DNA from: Ectobius pallidus
Lineage: Eukaryota > Arthropoda > Insecta > Blattodea > Ectobiidae
DNA length: 64,000 nucleotides
Assembly: GCA_964059195.1 (NCBI GenBank)
Contig: CAXKWD010000004.1
Span: forward strand, 121,430,043 to 121,494,042
Direction of reading: 5' to 3'
Position 1 is the stretch's first letter. Each line of letters begins with the position of its first letter. The notes beneath the pieces were generated by a model that ran no database searches, was not told where the DNA came from, and saw nothing but the letters and a program-made list of their open reading frames with translations. This document shows, in pieces, positions 20,653 through 33,829 of this stretch. Both the position numbers and the translations under genes were made by a program.

Positions 20653-23600
20653 TGTTTAAATGTTGTAATTGAGGTGCTATGCTAAGAGCTAAACTTTTGT
20701 TTGAAATATTTTTTTCGCAAAAATTCTCTGACAGGTAGATAGAAGACAGGCATCGTTCATAGAAACTCAATCTTGCCTGGTGAATGGTAAAGCTTTGCAT
20801 CAGGCTAATACAACTGAATACTTATTCTCTGCAATACGGCCTCTTATTCTATATTAGAATTTGTAGAAAGGTGTATTGCCATGCCTAGGTCATACAAAAG
20901 TATGCAAGTGCATTTATTAAGATTTTATTTGGATTGTGTATCCTTCAGGGATGTGACACGAGGTACAGCAACGACTTTCTTTTCATTTTTAAAAGAGCTT
21001 TTTTGAAGATAATTTAATTTTTCTTCATTTTCTCGAAATAGGTTTAACAATTTTATAGGCTTATTATGTAGGCCTACTATAATATAATAGTAAGTGCTAA
21101 CACTTTTATTTGAAAAACTTCTCCCAATAAATTCTCTGAAGGCTAGTTATATGCCATTCATTTTATACATAGACTTGGAAACGCGGCTGATACAAGTGAA
21201 TACGCACTACTGTAATTCAGCCGTGTACTCTACACTAGAATAGGCCATATTAAGGGTAAAGGCAGTTATATGAATGTTTCATATCACATTTTAAAAATAC
21301 TAATTATATTTAATGTTGTAATTATGTTATAGTGAATTTCCATTAAACTAATTTAATCCTAAAATTTTATGGAAATAAATATTTTCATTTATTATATTAC
21401 TTCACTTAAAGTTTCTTGTAAATACTGTATTACAGTGATTATTATTGTAATTTTCTAAAAACTAATTCTTGTATATTACGAAAATAAAAATCTTGTTTAT
21501 ATTGTACTGTTGAAATTTGGGTTTCTTCATAAGTTATCTATTTTGTTTTTTATTCTGGTTTTCATGTTTTGGATATTTTCTTGTACTTGTGTTTCAGTTA
21601 ATTTGAAATTAAATTTTGACAGTTTTCATAGCTTCCGCTTTTTTTAGCCGAACTACTGGTAACTGGAATTTTGCGAAAATAATAATAATAATTTCAATGA
21701 AAACTGAATGGAATTCCTGCCCTTCTTCCATTATGCTGGTGAGGCTGAGATCCTGTCCTTTTTCTTCCATTGGGGTATGTGATATGATGTAAATGACCTT
21801 TCTATGAAGTCTTTGTTAAACTTCAAGGAGACCTGATAGAATTAATTTTCTTTCTTTTCCTTAACGCTGATGTGGCTGTGATTTAAATGCCCTACTGTGA
21901 GAACACCCGTGTTTGTTTTCATAGCTTTGTTTACGCAGGTGCATGTTCTTGTGTGGGTTGCCAGAATAGAAACTATCTGCTCTGAGTCGGACCTATTCTG
22001 TTGTTGCGATGTTTTATGCATATGACTTGTGAGTGACTACACTTCTCAGCAAGAAGAAGCTCAAACTTTATGCTTACTTTTTTGCAATACCCCCCTTGTC
22101 TGTCTGATTAAAGATTTAGTTCAAGACTGCTCAATTACAACCTACCCTAAAATCTCAATTCTAGGTAAGACAACAATAACGCAATATCTCACAGAATTAC
22201 ATGAAACTAACTCCTATTGGTTTGTGATTCACTGTGTGGGTGAGCCACACCCATTGTGGGAAACAATAGCAGTAGATCTTGTAACATGATGAAATTGCTG
22301 AGCTGAACATTCAAATAATGATTTGAATTGTCACTTGAGTCAGTTTTTAGTAGTTCTCGGCTACCGACTCGAGTTTTCACATCTTGCATTGTAAGTTCTC
22401 GGATCCTGCAGTCATTCCGAGAACTTTTTTCATTCAAATTTGATTCTTCATTTTACTTGCCAGCAGGTTACTCGATACTTAAAATCAATTGATACTTCCC
22501 ATTACTAGAAGTGATCGTATATTAAGGAACTGGGTATATATGTGATTAATTTCAACAATGAATTGCTAGTTAAGATGGATTCATTTGTACATAAAGGAAA
22601 AAGAGTAGACTGGAATATCTGTTGACTGGAAACAGTTGACTGCATAACTTTTGAGAACTACCAGTTTTGTGTTGTTCAGAGACTCTTTATTCTTTTAATT
22701 GCCGTAACCAGTGGCGGCCTCTGATCTGTTACAGTGTTACACAAGGACCAGTTTTGAATGCAAAGAATATTTAGACTTTTTATTACTTTATACTATTAAA
22801 CTACTTCCAAATCGTCTTTGTCAAAGGTTCTTATTGACTGGAAACATGCCTCCATGATTTTTAACTATTTAAAATCATTTAAACATGTAAATACGCGGAG
22901 GTCGTCGCATTTGAAAAGCCACGACTTGCTGCCTCATCTTGCCGGCTAGTAACAGGTGCGAGAGGCTTGACTTCGTGGTAACCCGCCTGGGGTTTAAACG
23001 TTTTGGTCGTCGCTTGCAGCTCTGCAACAAGGCGTGATTCTTGTCTTCGCCACTTGTCTTCTCTGTAGCGTCGGCTGCTCTGAAAGCCAGATTTCCCTTC
23101 TCCAAGCGCACAAACTATGAAGTCCCTCACAGAGATGCCAATTGCCAATGTAATCACTTTGCTCCTATGACTTTTTGTTGTATCTCCATCGGTTATGCCT
23201 TAGATAGAGTTACATATTTTTATTTTAACTAAATTGTATAATTTTCTACACATTAAGTAACTTAATTTTTTTTACGATTTATAGAACAGCTAAAATCATA
23301 AAATGTAGCAGAAATATTGGCACATCCAACTTTCATAAGTATGCCGAATTTGGTGATTCTAGCTGCCCTACAAGTGTGGAAAAACTGTTTAGTCTAACGT
23401 CATTCACATCTAGCACAGTCTAAATCACCCATTCACTGACATTAATGTTTACCCACTTCCCCATGAGCTAGAAACTTGACATTTGGCAGGCTTATAGCTT
23501 TTAGCCTATAATCGATGGAAAAATTCCAAAAGCTTCACAATTTTAATTTTTTACCTCCCAAAAAACTTCTAAAACCTTTACTGGCATTAATGTTTACAAA

Positions 23601-24198
23601 CCTCTAGGTGAAAAACCTACAGCTTTTAGCGTGTAACCAACGAGAAAATTCCAAAAACTTCAATTTTTTTAAATTTTTACCCCAGAAAGTCGTTCTGCAC
23701 TCTTTTTAAAAAGGTTTAGTATGGCTAAACAGTAATTATGGGCTACGGCAGTCTAAATACAAAGACTCTACTTTCTTTACAGTGTCAGTTCATAAAAAAA
23801 AAAACTTTTTTTCTGAAAATCACAGAGCCCAGAACGAGCGAAGCGAGTATTTATATATTATCAGGTTGCAAATAATCTTAGTATGTATTTGTATGCATCT
23901 AATTCCAGTAAAATAGTGCAACACCCTGTTCCTACATCCACGATCCGCCACTGGCCTTAACTAATATCTTGTTCACAATATAGCACAATTTTCCACAATA
24001 ACATGATACTATTAATTTATTATATCTAGAATATAAATAATTTACATTTATAGGGAAAGGCCATAAACTGCCATGCTAAATCTAGTAAAATATATAATTA
24101 ACACTGACTAGTAGAATACTTATAGGTAGAACTGGCCTGTCTATGTGGAGTTAGTATCACCATGCAATGGTGATGGTAAACTACTCAAGTAACATCAC
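20653..24198. other. No gene recognised; two old duplications
   Basis: Segments at about 20690-20860 and 21100-21240 are diverged copies of each other (shared 'aattctctga', 'aatac' and 'actgaatac' words in order). Segments at about 23462-23575 and 23606-23690 repeat 'agcttttagc', 'aaaattccaaaa' and a poly-T/AT stretch. Near 23832 is 'agaacgagcgaagcgagta'. ORFs at 22029-22437 and 22875-23232 have no recognisable features. Confidence 0.35.
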
Positions 24199-24469
24199 TA
24201 AGGGCCGATCACTGACTGGAGATTAATTATGATCTAAGTTCTGAAAATGATCTGAGCTCAGGCTCGAGTCGTATTGTATAACACTGACCTAAGATCAACA
24301 AATCGAAGTTCAATTTTGATCCTAGTTCATACATGAGCACTTGGCAACATCGCAGAAACAGATGAGTATCGCGAGACGAGAGCATTGTTATTCTGTTTTC
24401 CTCCGTATTCAGACTGTGTTATGCGAAAGGAAGGGGAAATATGATCGAAATTAAGCAGAAAAAGGATCA

Positions 24470-24600
24470 TTCCTAATTGAAATTGTCTTGGGAAAATATA
24501 AAGATATTGTAGAATCCAAAAAGACTGATGCGTGCAAGAGAAAAATGCGATGAAAAACGTTCTGGTAATTTCATTCCTGGCGTTATAAATCGGCTTAACA
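24470..24600 (+). pseudogene. Myb/SANT-like scrap
   Basis: The plus-strand frame reads LIEIVLGKYKDIVESKKTDA then CKRK, followed by frameshifts. This pattern (L-I-E-I-V-x-K-Y-K-x-I-I-E-x-K-K-T-D-A) matches the first helices of the MADF/Myb-SANT proteins encoded next to Harbinger transposases. It is a fragment of about 40 codons. Confidence 0.45.
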
Positions 24601-24954
24601 TTTTCACGGCTAAGGACGTAAGTTATAAATGCTTCGTCTCATGAATTGTATAAGAGCGGAGACGTAAAACTTAAGGAATTTTTGTTCATCTGTTATGTTT
24701 GTCATTCATGGAAACCAGGTAGCCTATTCCACGAAACTTTTCTCTATCGATTTTAAACTTAATAGCCCACTGAAGTTTTTACCTCATGACTGCCTTATTA
24801 CAATGTAAAATCTCAGTTCTGAAAGAGTTAATATGTCACATAAAAAAGATAACGAAGAAAGCATTTGGGGAAAATCCAAAAACAGGTAGGTCGCCTCCTT
24901 AAGATCCTCCCACTCGAGATTTCCTAGTAGTTCCACCATAGTCGCCTAAATATC

Positions 24955-25135
24955 TCTCGTTTAGCAGCGTTGAAAATTCGGAAAATTTTTATTTTTTCCC
25001 CTTTCTACTATTCAATCTCTTTTCTCCTTTACCCTACCTACCTATTCCTACAATAAAAATTTTGAACCCAAGGAGATTCGAACACGGGACCGCTAGCATG
25101 ACAGCCACTGGTTTTGCCACTACGCCATCAAATGA
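24955..25135 (-). repeat. tRNA-derived SINE
   Basis: On the minus strand from about 25133, an A box TGGCGTAGTGG is followed after a usual distance by a B box GTGTTCGAATC, then a body with T- and A-rich stretches down to about 24955. The boxes are close to the polymerase III consensus (TRGYNNARNGG and GGTTCRANNCC). The cloverleaf pairing is poor, so it is a SINE and not a tRNA gene. It lies inside the Harbinger-like element. Confidence 0.55.
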
Positions 25136-25876
25136 ACGTTGGTGTGATAAGCGAGAATTCCTGTGTTTAAGGTTAGGGAGCTGCATAAAATGGCGAAGAT
25201 TGATAATTTCGTATTAGTTGCAATTGTGGTGCAAGGGTTATTTTCGTATTATAGTAATTAGTGCAACATAATAATAACGTACAGGTTATGCTGTAGAGTT
25301 ATGTTACACTGTATTATAAGGAGCCTAAAACATAGCCTATATACGCACAACTACTTTATAGCTAGAAATGTACGCACAACTACGTTATAGCTAGAAATGT
25401 ATGAAGTTGTCTTTTGTGTATTTTCTTTATATTTATCGTAACCACACAGGTAGGCCTAATATTATGTTTATAATGAGCTAATCTTATGTCTCAAATACGA
25501 AAACAGCCCCTTGAACTGAGATCAACCAGTTTGATCGGAGAAATTTCTCCAGTAAAAATTGATCCTAGTTCAGTGCGAATTGATCTCAGATTAGCGTTTA
25601 TACAACAAAAATTTCCGAGTTCAGCGTGAACTGAGATCAATTTAGTCTCTGATCTAAGATTAAACTGTTTATACAATCGGCCCTTAATGATTTAAACGCC
25701 ATGCTCTTACTAAGTACACAACAGAGGTCTTAAAAATAGTTCTCATACAACCATACATGTTCCTATCATATATTTTATATTCACTTATGTCTTATTCAGC
25801 ATTGAATAGTGTAAACAATGATAATGCCCTACATGTTCTCGTGTAATGTTTTTCTCAACACAAAATTTAGCATATA

Positions 25877-26750
25877 AGAGGGGAATCAAAAAATAAGGAG
25901 ACTGCCATGCTAATTTTATTCCATTCAAATAAGCACCCACTAAAATTCACCAATTTACAAAGGGCATGTTTCAGATCCCAGCATGTATATCCTTCTGAAC
26001 AAATTGGCAATTAACACCCTGAAAATTATACAGGAAGCTTACAGGGAACATGTGATTTTTGAATGGCAAAACTAATTTAAAGAAGGTGAAGACAGCTTTG
26101 AGGATGCTAAAAAAATGAAATCAATAGGTCTGTTCGCAAAGCTAAATCATGTACTGTCACCTGCCGCGGCGCATGGGCACATTTTGAATATGTTGATATA
26201 TGACATTGTGCGCATACGTTGCGCAGCGAGACCGACAATGTGCGCATGCTCCATGGTCCGTGACAGTTATGGATTTGCTTTGCGAACAAACCTAATATCA
26301 ACTCCATCTACAGCATGTTGAGAGAAGATTGTCAACTAAATGCAAAGAGCACAGAAGTAATGCACATTTCATATGGGTCAGTGAAATGATTTGGGCTACA
26401 GAAAAGTTGCAGCAAAATGGGCTCCATGTCTGCCCATGCGACAAAAGACATAGCCAGTGAACTAGTATTGAAGTCATGGCATACCAATCCTATTCCCCAG
26501 ATCATGCACTCTGTGACTTTCACATCTTACCACAAGTGGACATCACTTTTAGACAATGTTCTTTCAGGTGTACTAAGAGACTATCAAAGAAGGGCTTTCG
26601 TGAGTGCTTTGAAAAATGGATTGAATGTTGGAATCAGCATGTCACACCTGAAGCAGACTACTTTGAGGATGCATAATTTAATTTCAATAAAGAAAGTCAG
26701 TCTTCAAATAATAGCACCAGTTGACTTGTTATTTTTTTAGACCCCCCTCT
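25877..26750 (+). mobile_element. Mariner element relic
   Basis: The left end AGAGGGGAATCAAAAAATAA, after a TA, is matched inverted at the right end (to 26750). The plus strand shows a transposase N-terminal scrap, LKIIQEAYREH...FEW...FKEGEDSFEDA (26010-26105), and a C-terminal scrap, YSPDHALCDFHILP...KGFRECFEKW...YFEDA (26495-26676). PD-x-A-x-CDF holds the third catalytic Asp of the mariner D,D34D triad. The middle is deleted and a MITE sits at 26126-26293. It is non-functional. Confidence 0.7.
26126..26293. mobile_element. MITE nested in the mariner relic
   Basis: The left end AGGTCTGTTCGCAAAGC returns inverted at 26276-26293 as GCTTTGCGAACAAACCT. The matching continues about 16 bp further inward through 'ctgtcac'. 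The interior is short, with a GC-rich 'gcgcat' palindromic stretch. No clear target duplication was seen. Confidence 0.7.
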
Positions 26751-27763
26751 TGAGGATTAATAAAGCATTTATGGCAATTAAATCACAAGTCTCACCCAAC
26801 AAAATAATTCAACACAAATATCTGACTTTTGATAAGATCATTTATTAAGAATATTTATTAAGCTAACTCTCCTTGATAAAAAAAAATCCACTCGAAAACA
26901 ACAACCCGATACCTAAGATATTCAGATGTATTAAAATATTCTTACTTTATTTGCTTTAGATACCAGCAATGGAAAATATATTCTTTTCAGCACTAGAGAA
27001 AACAAGATTCTATTTACTCATGGAAATTAGCATTCTGTGGCAATAAACTTAAACTTCAAGTCTTATAGCATAAATATTATTACTCTCTAAAACATAAGTT
27101 TTTCTGATTCATCTCGAATAATAGTTATTTTAGACATTCACAAATACTCATACTGATCCAATATTATTTTATTACTATGGGTTGAAGTGGGTCTAAAAAG
27201 TATTTTTTAGTACACGCTCTCTAAAACAGCTGTTTATCGGACTGGTAAAACGCCAAAAAATTGCATTTTAGCGGCCTTGGTCGCTAAAATTGCATTCAAA
27301 ATGCACTTTTATCGGCCTTGTCCTTTAAAGTCGTCATGGCAATCTATAAACAAAACCCAGATGGCATTGACCAGTCACACCAACATTAACATGGATTTAC
27401 GCATATAATTTGTCATAAAACAACAAATTTAAGCCAACACCTTTCATTATGATAATCAGAAACTTTACCAGGATTTTTCGTAAAACGCGGTAGCCCACTT
27501 CATCACATGACAACAAATATAAGCCAACAACTTTTCACATTTTGGTTCACATGAAAAACATTCCTTACCATGGACGCAACAGTATTTAAATGCCGTAATA
27601 TATCCCTTCTCATAGTCTATTTCTGCTGTGAAGTTGCTGGTAGCAGCTTCAATTCAATGTTTCTAGTTTGGATTGAAATTTCCTCGGTATTTTCATTTAT
27701 ATTTTCACAAGCTTTTCATAAATACTAGTTGGTATGCAAAATTGTTTACAAACAAGGGTCTCA
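26751..27763. other. No gene recognised
   Basis: AT-rich anonymous DNA. A small hairpin 'ttttagcg...cgctaaaa' lies near 27267-27290. Confidence 0.3.
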
Positions 27764-29106
27764 TAATATGAAAAGACTCGTCCATCTGACCACAAACCAC
27801 AATAGACCAAAGTTCAATGGATGCAACGTCACTACGCCCTATAGTATTGTAATATTAATTGGATTTATGCACATATACAAACCTATATAATGTCCTGCTA
27901 AATGAATTTATAGATTTCTTATAAAGTGTTCAATATCTTGTTGGTTCTGAAGTCATAAAATATGTGTTTGGATATAAAATTATGTAATCATATAATATAC
28001 ACTTACATTTAGATAGCAATATGCTATATGTATCTAATTAAAACTTAACCATTAAAAATATATACACTGATGCTGTGCACTGTAAGTTAATTTAAAAAAA
28101 AAACACACTGTTGTCATCTGTTAAAATACGTAAAATTATGCCGGAGAATATCTCAGTAATAGTCATTAAAAAATATAAATACACTTGAATACATGTAGAT
28201 TAAAATAAGACAGTCTACTGTCTATTTGATGAACACAGTAAAAATTCTTCTGTAACCTTCTCAGCAAAGTCTTATAAAATTGTATTTTGAGTGCACTGGA
28301 GGTGGTATTTAAATATTAATTGTAAAAATAGTTGAATTGGAGGCGGTTTGAGAATGTGTTCCGTTGCATCAATTGGAGTATGACATCTGTACTCAAGCTT
28401 TCCGCACATCGGAAATTACAATCAGGACTGAAGATGATCAAATGATCGAAATGCGCATCTCCGTATAAACAGAAGCCAACAGCCCAATTGATGCAACGGA
28501 ACACATTCTCAAGCCGCCTCCAATTCAACTATTTTTACAATTAATATTTAAATACCAACTCCAGTGCACTCAAAATACAATTTTATACGACTTTGCTGAG
28601 AAGGTTATAGAAGAATTTTTACTGTGTTCATCAAATAGACAGTAGACTGTCTTATTTTAATCTACATGTATTCAAGTGTATTTATATTTTTTAATGACTA
28701 TTGCTGTGATATTCCCCGGCATAATTTTACGTAATTTAACAGATGACAACAGTGTGTTTTTTTTTAAATTAACTTACAGTGCACAGCATCAGTGTAAATA
28801 TTTTTAATGGTTAAGTTTTAATTAGATACATATAGCATATTGCTATCTAAATGTAAGTGTATATTATATGATTACATAATTTTATATCCAAACACATATT
28901 TTATGACAATAGTGAAACTTCAGAACCAACAAGATATTGAACACTTTATAAGAAATCTATAAATTCATATAGCAGGACATTATATAGGTTTGTATATGTG
29001 CATAAATCCAATTAATATTACAATACTATAGGGCGTAGTGACGTTGCATCCATTGAACTTTGGTCTATTGTGGTTTGTGGTCAGGTGGACGAGTCTTTTC
29101 ATATTA
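27764..29106. repeat. Giant palindrome with about 610-bp arms
   Basis: The left arm starts TAATATGAAAAGACTCGTCC and the right arm ends with its inverse at 29106. The arms (27764-28376 and 28481-29106) are nearly perfect inverted copies with a few substitutions and small indels. The 104-bp spacer contains CTGAAGATGATC...GATCGAAA. No ORF of note lies in the arms. The ends, without a clear target duplication, fit a fold-back element or a palindromic rearrangement. It would extrude a long hairpin when single stranded. Confidence 0.9.
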
Positions 29107-29353
29107 ACAAATATTACCACAAACGGAAAGAAAAATGAAATTTATTAACTCTAAGGGACTCATATATTATGCATCTATACTACCACATTTGTTATTGGTA
29201 CGTAAGGTCATTGTTGTTTTATGATCTAGACGGCCATGAGAATATAACTTTAATAAAAGGCTGACTGCCTTTCATTATAATTAATTATACGGTATTTTTG
29301 TTTTATTTCATATAATTTATAGAACTTTTACTAAAAAATATTATATGCACCAC

Positions 29354-29451
29354 GTACGCAAAAACTTTAGCGGACTCATCCAGTATTTCAGACTCGGCTT
29401 TCGCCTCGGTTGATATACTAGATTCGTCCGCTAAAGCGTTATTTTGCGTAC
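29354..29451. repeat. 98-nt near-perfect hairpin
   Basis: GTACGCAAAAACTTTAGCGG at the left is answered by CCGCTAAAGCGTTATTTTGC-GTAC at the right, with about 45-base arms around a short CTTT loop. It may be a small MITE or, if transcribed, a microRNA-precursor-like stem. The ORF at 29303-29530 runs through it and is not a gene in my view. Confidence 0.6.
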
Positions 29452-30223
29452 TTGATACATAAATAGCTATTTTAGTATTAAAATATACTAACTTGCCAAA
29501 ATTACAAACTGAACACATTAACAGACCCAAGTACTAACTGTAAGCAAGTAATAAAAGAGCACTAATTAGAAAAGTTTACATTGCATTTTCATTTATCTTC
29601 CCCAGCTACTTTTTCTTATTTAGTCATTTATTTTTTTTTTATTTAAATTCTACGCCTATATTGTCCTAGGAAATACTATCTTCATCTCCAACATGAGGAC
29701 TAGAAAATTTGTTATATGTTTATCTTACATTCACTTTACATCTTTCCTCAGCTACAATTCCTACACATTGCCTGCTTAGTTACTTTTTCCTTGTAAGCGG
29801 CGGATAGTTTACCACAACCAAACATCTCTTCTATTTCCAAGAGAGAGCATGCTCTTCTTTCTGTTTGTTAAGGTTGCCCATTTTTTGTTTATTTTGTTTT
29901 ATACTGGGACAGGTATGGTTCAGACTTTTGGTACCTCAACTTCCTTGCCCTCATGGCTTCAGATTCCTTGGAATTGTAATACTTGAGATTGAGTCCAACT
30001 TCCTTGTTGAGTCATGGATCTCTCCAAATTCACCACGTACAACTCTTGAACTGATCCCCTACCAATTTTTACAATAAAATCATTACTTACAATATGCAGG
30101 TATCACATTATGTTGCTGAGTGGGATAACTTAATTTATAATTTCTTTGCAGCTGATAGTCATAAATGGACCAAGAGTATAACAGACAATATTTTCAAGAA
30201 AACATTCATAATTTCTATCTAAA

Positions 30224-30850
30224 GCCGATGTCCCACGATCCAATTTTTGGTCCAAATGTGTACAAACCGTCAGATTGGATCATATGACATGGCCGACTAC
30301 CATTGCACACAATTTCATCCTATATTTTCCATACAATTATTTTGTATGCAACGGAATAGAAACGTTTCTATATTTCCATCCAAAAATATGAAATCAACCA
30401 ATGAGCGTCATTCTATCCCCGCGTGACATGCATGACGTAGAAACATGGCTTCTTCCTCTGTACAGCTGATTCTCGCCGCTGCCAGCGCTCGCTCGACCAG
30501 CGAACATAACCAAAAAGATAAAATGTTATAACATTTAAGTCAAGAAGATTAACGGATGCTAAAACTTTGAATTTAACATTATTAAGAATAATTATTATTA
30601 CAACCGGCATAAAAGCTGAGGTGCTCTGGAAATTATGATAAAGATTCCGTAAAAATTGTTACTTGTGTCAGGTGTGTATATATCGACCGCCATGTCGATT
30701 GTAGTAGCCATTGATTTTCGTTTCGGGAGAACAGCTGGCGCTGAATATTGGACCAAAACGCACTCTCGTGTGCACAGCCAGAAATAATTGTATAGAAATG
30801 CTACTTGATACAAAATTTTCAACGAACAAATTGGATCGTGGGACATCGGC
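30224..30850. mobile_element. MITE, 27-bp terminal inverted repeats
   Basis: GCCGATGTCCCACGATCCAA (30224 on) is inverted at 30826-30850. The flanks are TAAA on the left and TTAA on the right. The interior is anonymous, including a GC-rich stretch near 30465-30505. The short ORFs on the minus strand at 30413-30846 have no family features. Confidence 0.8.
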
Positions 30851-32744
30851 TTAACTTGTGGTAAAATAAGTGAATTAAGAACTTGTCATAACTCGAAGGA
30901 GCTCTACTTTTATTAAGCAAACTCCATGGGAAATCACATTTCAGGATCATAGTTAGATGACATAAAAAGCAAATGTGAAGGCATGTACAGAGATTTATTT
31001 TTGCGATGTGCCGAGAATGTGAGGTCCGGTGGCCTGAAAGCAAGTCATTGGCCGGTAAAGGTACTCCAACGACACATCACAAAAATAATGTCTCTGTACA
31101 AATCAGTTTATCCATGAAATGGAATGAAAAACATTTGTGCAAAGGTCTACAAAAGCCCCCCCCCCCCAAAAAAAAAAGAAGAAAGAAAAAAAAACTGGAG
31201 CTTTTAGTTTTTTAAATTTATGACACAAATCCAACTTTCTGTCAAGTATGATTCATTCAAAAATGACTGTTCAACCTCAATACAATGGTCATATCTCATG
31301 TTTTAGGTTTACCAATAGGTTCATGTAATAATTCATTCGGTGCAGCTGTTACTAATATTCAGTAACATCCGCTTAACTGATATTCAGTTTAAACTCCTAT
31401 GGTATTGGGTGACATAGTGGCGACGAGTTATGGAAAGTAAACAATACTACAAGTTCGGTGTTTGTTTTTTCTAATGAAGAAACCATGAAAAACTCATCAA
31501 ACTGGCTGGTCATAAGGTTTGAAATTTGAACCCAGGACTTCTTACATCAGCCACCTTGCTAAGATTGGTTTTATTGTGTTTGTTATAACTCGAGTACTGC
31601 ATTTCACAACAATAAGTTTTCTTGGTGCTATGGGAAACAAAAGAGTATGATCCTTACTTTAATTAGTTCATGTTCTGACATTCTGCATTTAAGTCATACT
31701 TATTTAGGTTTTTTCTTGATATCCATTAATTTTTAAAAGAAATGTGTATGACAAAAAATGTTTGTTTTAACTTCCTCTACAACTTTACTGTAACCATTTA
31801 CCAATATCAGGCTAGAGGATGTGAAACTCCATGATTAATCAAATGGTTAAAAATGGAATGATTAAGGTGGGAGTTTTGGGGGTGCCAAAATTATTTCTCA
31901 CCTAGTGTGCCAGAATACCTAGGATACCTGGGATAGATAAGGCTCAATTCAAACTTAAAAACCATAATATTGTGTCTACTGGTGACAAAAATATGCATGG
32001 AGTAAAAGAGAAAAGAGTCGAATACAGCCTACTCAAGAGTTGTTGTGTGGGGGATATTACAAAGTTTGATGAAATGGGAACTCATTTCTTTGAAGTGTTA
32101 CTTGAACATGCTGTGAGTTATTGTGTTGGTTGACCTCAAAAAACCCACCTACTCAGTATTTGTTTTGCATGGCAAAATGATCCACATTATGGAGCTGAAG
32201 TTTGATATGTTCGAATGCCAGAATAGATCAGAACCATGGAACAAGCTTAACATCTGTAATGCTACAGATGGTGAACATGTTGATATCTATTAAAGATTAA
32301 AACTTAATTCCTAATGTAATAAAGAAATGTTAACTCTTTCAATTAAATACATTTTAATAGAGCTATGAACTTTCATTTAATTCGTCATGGGATATAGTGT
32401 ATACCACTGATCATCTTCAAGATTCAAGACATATTAAAATTTTTAAATGAATTAAACAAAACAAAAACAAACAATCAAACAAAACAAAAAAATCATGAAT
32501 TAAGTACTTGAAAAAACATGTCGAAGGAAGAAATAAAAGTTGTCAAAGTGATGTTGGTCTCTAGACGCTGTACAAAGATTATGATCACATTAATTTTTTG
32601 GAAGGTTCTTCCTATCTTACGATTCTTCTGATTCAAACTAGTTTGTGCAACCTGCACCACAAGAAGCTAGAGATGCTTTCAACTGAATATCATTTTGAGG
32701 AACAAAAGCCTACGCTCAAAACACTGTCACCAATCAAACATGAA

Positions 32745-32817
<73 letters not shown>

Positions 32818-33829
32818 AAACAGTTTTCAGGAAAGTATTGCAGTTATACATTTGTAAACTAAAGAAACTTCTTGCTATAGATCCAGTAAAACCTTTACTC
32901 CTAGGACGAGTTTTTTCTTCAATCCAAGAAATATCTGGAGGCAAAAGAGAATTTTTCACTTACACCATACCAGAAGAACTTGCCACACCTGATGGATCTG
33001 GCAGTCTGATTTCATGCAAGGACTTGGTGAAGGATTAACAGTCCAAGCACAAAGTTGGTGAACATGACCGAACTGCTGTCCTCAGTTAAGTCTGAACATC
33101 CAATGATTTTAGAGGCAGCAATGAAATTAATTTGAATTCTTTGATATAGAGAGATTCTCTATTCAGTGATTATGACAGCAGCAATAGCAACCTTGACAAT
33201 GTTGGCTTTTGAACGAGTGGAGATGTGTCTGACTGTTTATCGTAATATTTAATTGCACTTACAAATGTTAAATGTGATGTGTCTGTTTACTGTGATACTG
33301 TAGTAAATAACTAAATTTATATGTGAGTACATTTTGGTCAATTGGCTATTTCACATTATCGCCAACATACCATCCTTTTCACTAATAAATAACTATGATA
33401 AGGGTCATTAAAAATTAAAACTTATTATTTTTTGCTGTCATGTTGGTAAAGAATCAAATTATCACATTTCAGTTTAGAAATTGATAATATAAATTGTAAG
33501 TGTTGATTCTATTGCCTTTTGAAGTTCAATAAAAATTAGTGAAAACAGGGGAGGGAATTTTTTTTAATGTGAGTCGCATCAATTTTTTTTAATGAAAGGC
33601 CTATTTTTGCATCTATTATTTAATTATTTGTATGGTAACAAGAACTGATGTAGTTGTATGTTATGTCAAAAAATTAAGTCCCTAGTCATAATAGAAGAGC
33701 GTAATTTCAATTAAATGTAGATATTGACAATTCAGATACCCATTTTAATGCAACACGTCACAACATTTTTTTAAAAATCCTAATAAATTTAAGAGTCATA
33801 TTTTCTGAGTTCCATTGCACCTAGTTTTT
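30851..33829. other. No gene firmly recognised; possible retrocopy 31.8-33.6 kb
   Basis: A low-complexity run of ten C then A-rich sequence lies at 31158-31195. The plus strand has short open stretches near 32164-32290 (HIMELKFDMFECQ, PWNKLNICNATDGEHVDIY) and 32598-33038 (FTYTIPEELATPDGSGS), and an AATAAA near 33529. They could be parts of an intronless retrocopy or a long 3' untranslated region. I do not recognise the protein. Confidence 0.25.
32748..32819. repeat. (AAAG)n microsatellite
   Basis: About 18 uninterrupted copies of AAAG/GAAA. It lies in the middle of the 146-codon ORF at 32598-33038 and produces its KKERKKER run. Confidence 0.95.

Larger units (their letters stand above)
24201..25684. 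mobile_element. Harbinger-like non-autonomous element
   Basis: The ends are GGGCCGAT (24202) and inverted ATCGGCCC (to 25683), bordered by TAA on the left and TTA on the right, the 3-bp TWA target type of PIF/Harbinger. Inside each end, GATCT(A/C)AG(T/A)-type and GTATAA words recur in both orientations (24225-24330 and 25500-25680). A scrap of Myb/SANT-like coding (about 24470-24600) supports Harbinger. A SINE with a tRNA-like head is nested near 25070-25135. Only the terminal 8-10 bp match well, so the left end may have been altered. Confidence 0.5.

Noticed and set aside
29303..29530. A 75-codon ORF with an acidic SST-E-KAE-E segment
   Set aside because: It is generated by the 98-nt hairpin and has no start context or neighbours that support a gene.
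32598..33038. A 146-codon ORF with a KKER repeat
   Set aside because: The KKER run is an AAAG microsatellite. Flanking codons may come from a retrocopy, but I cannot identify a family or gene structure, so I did not call a CDS.
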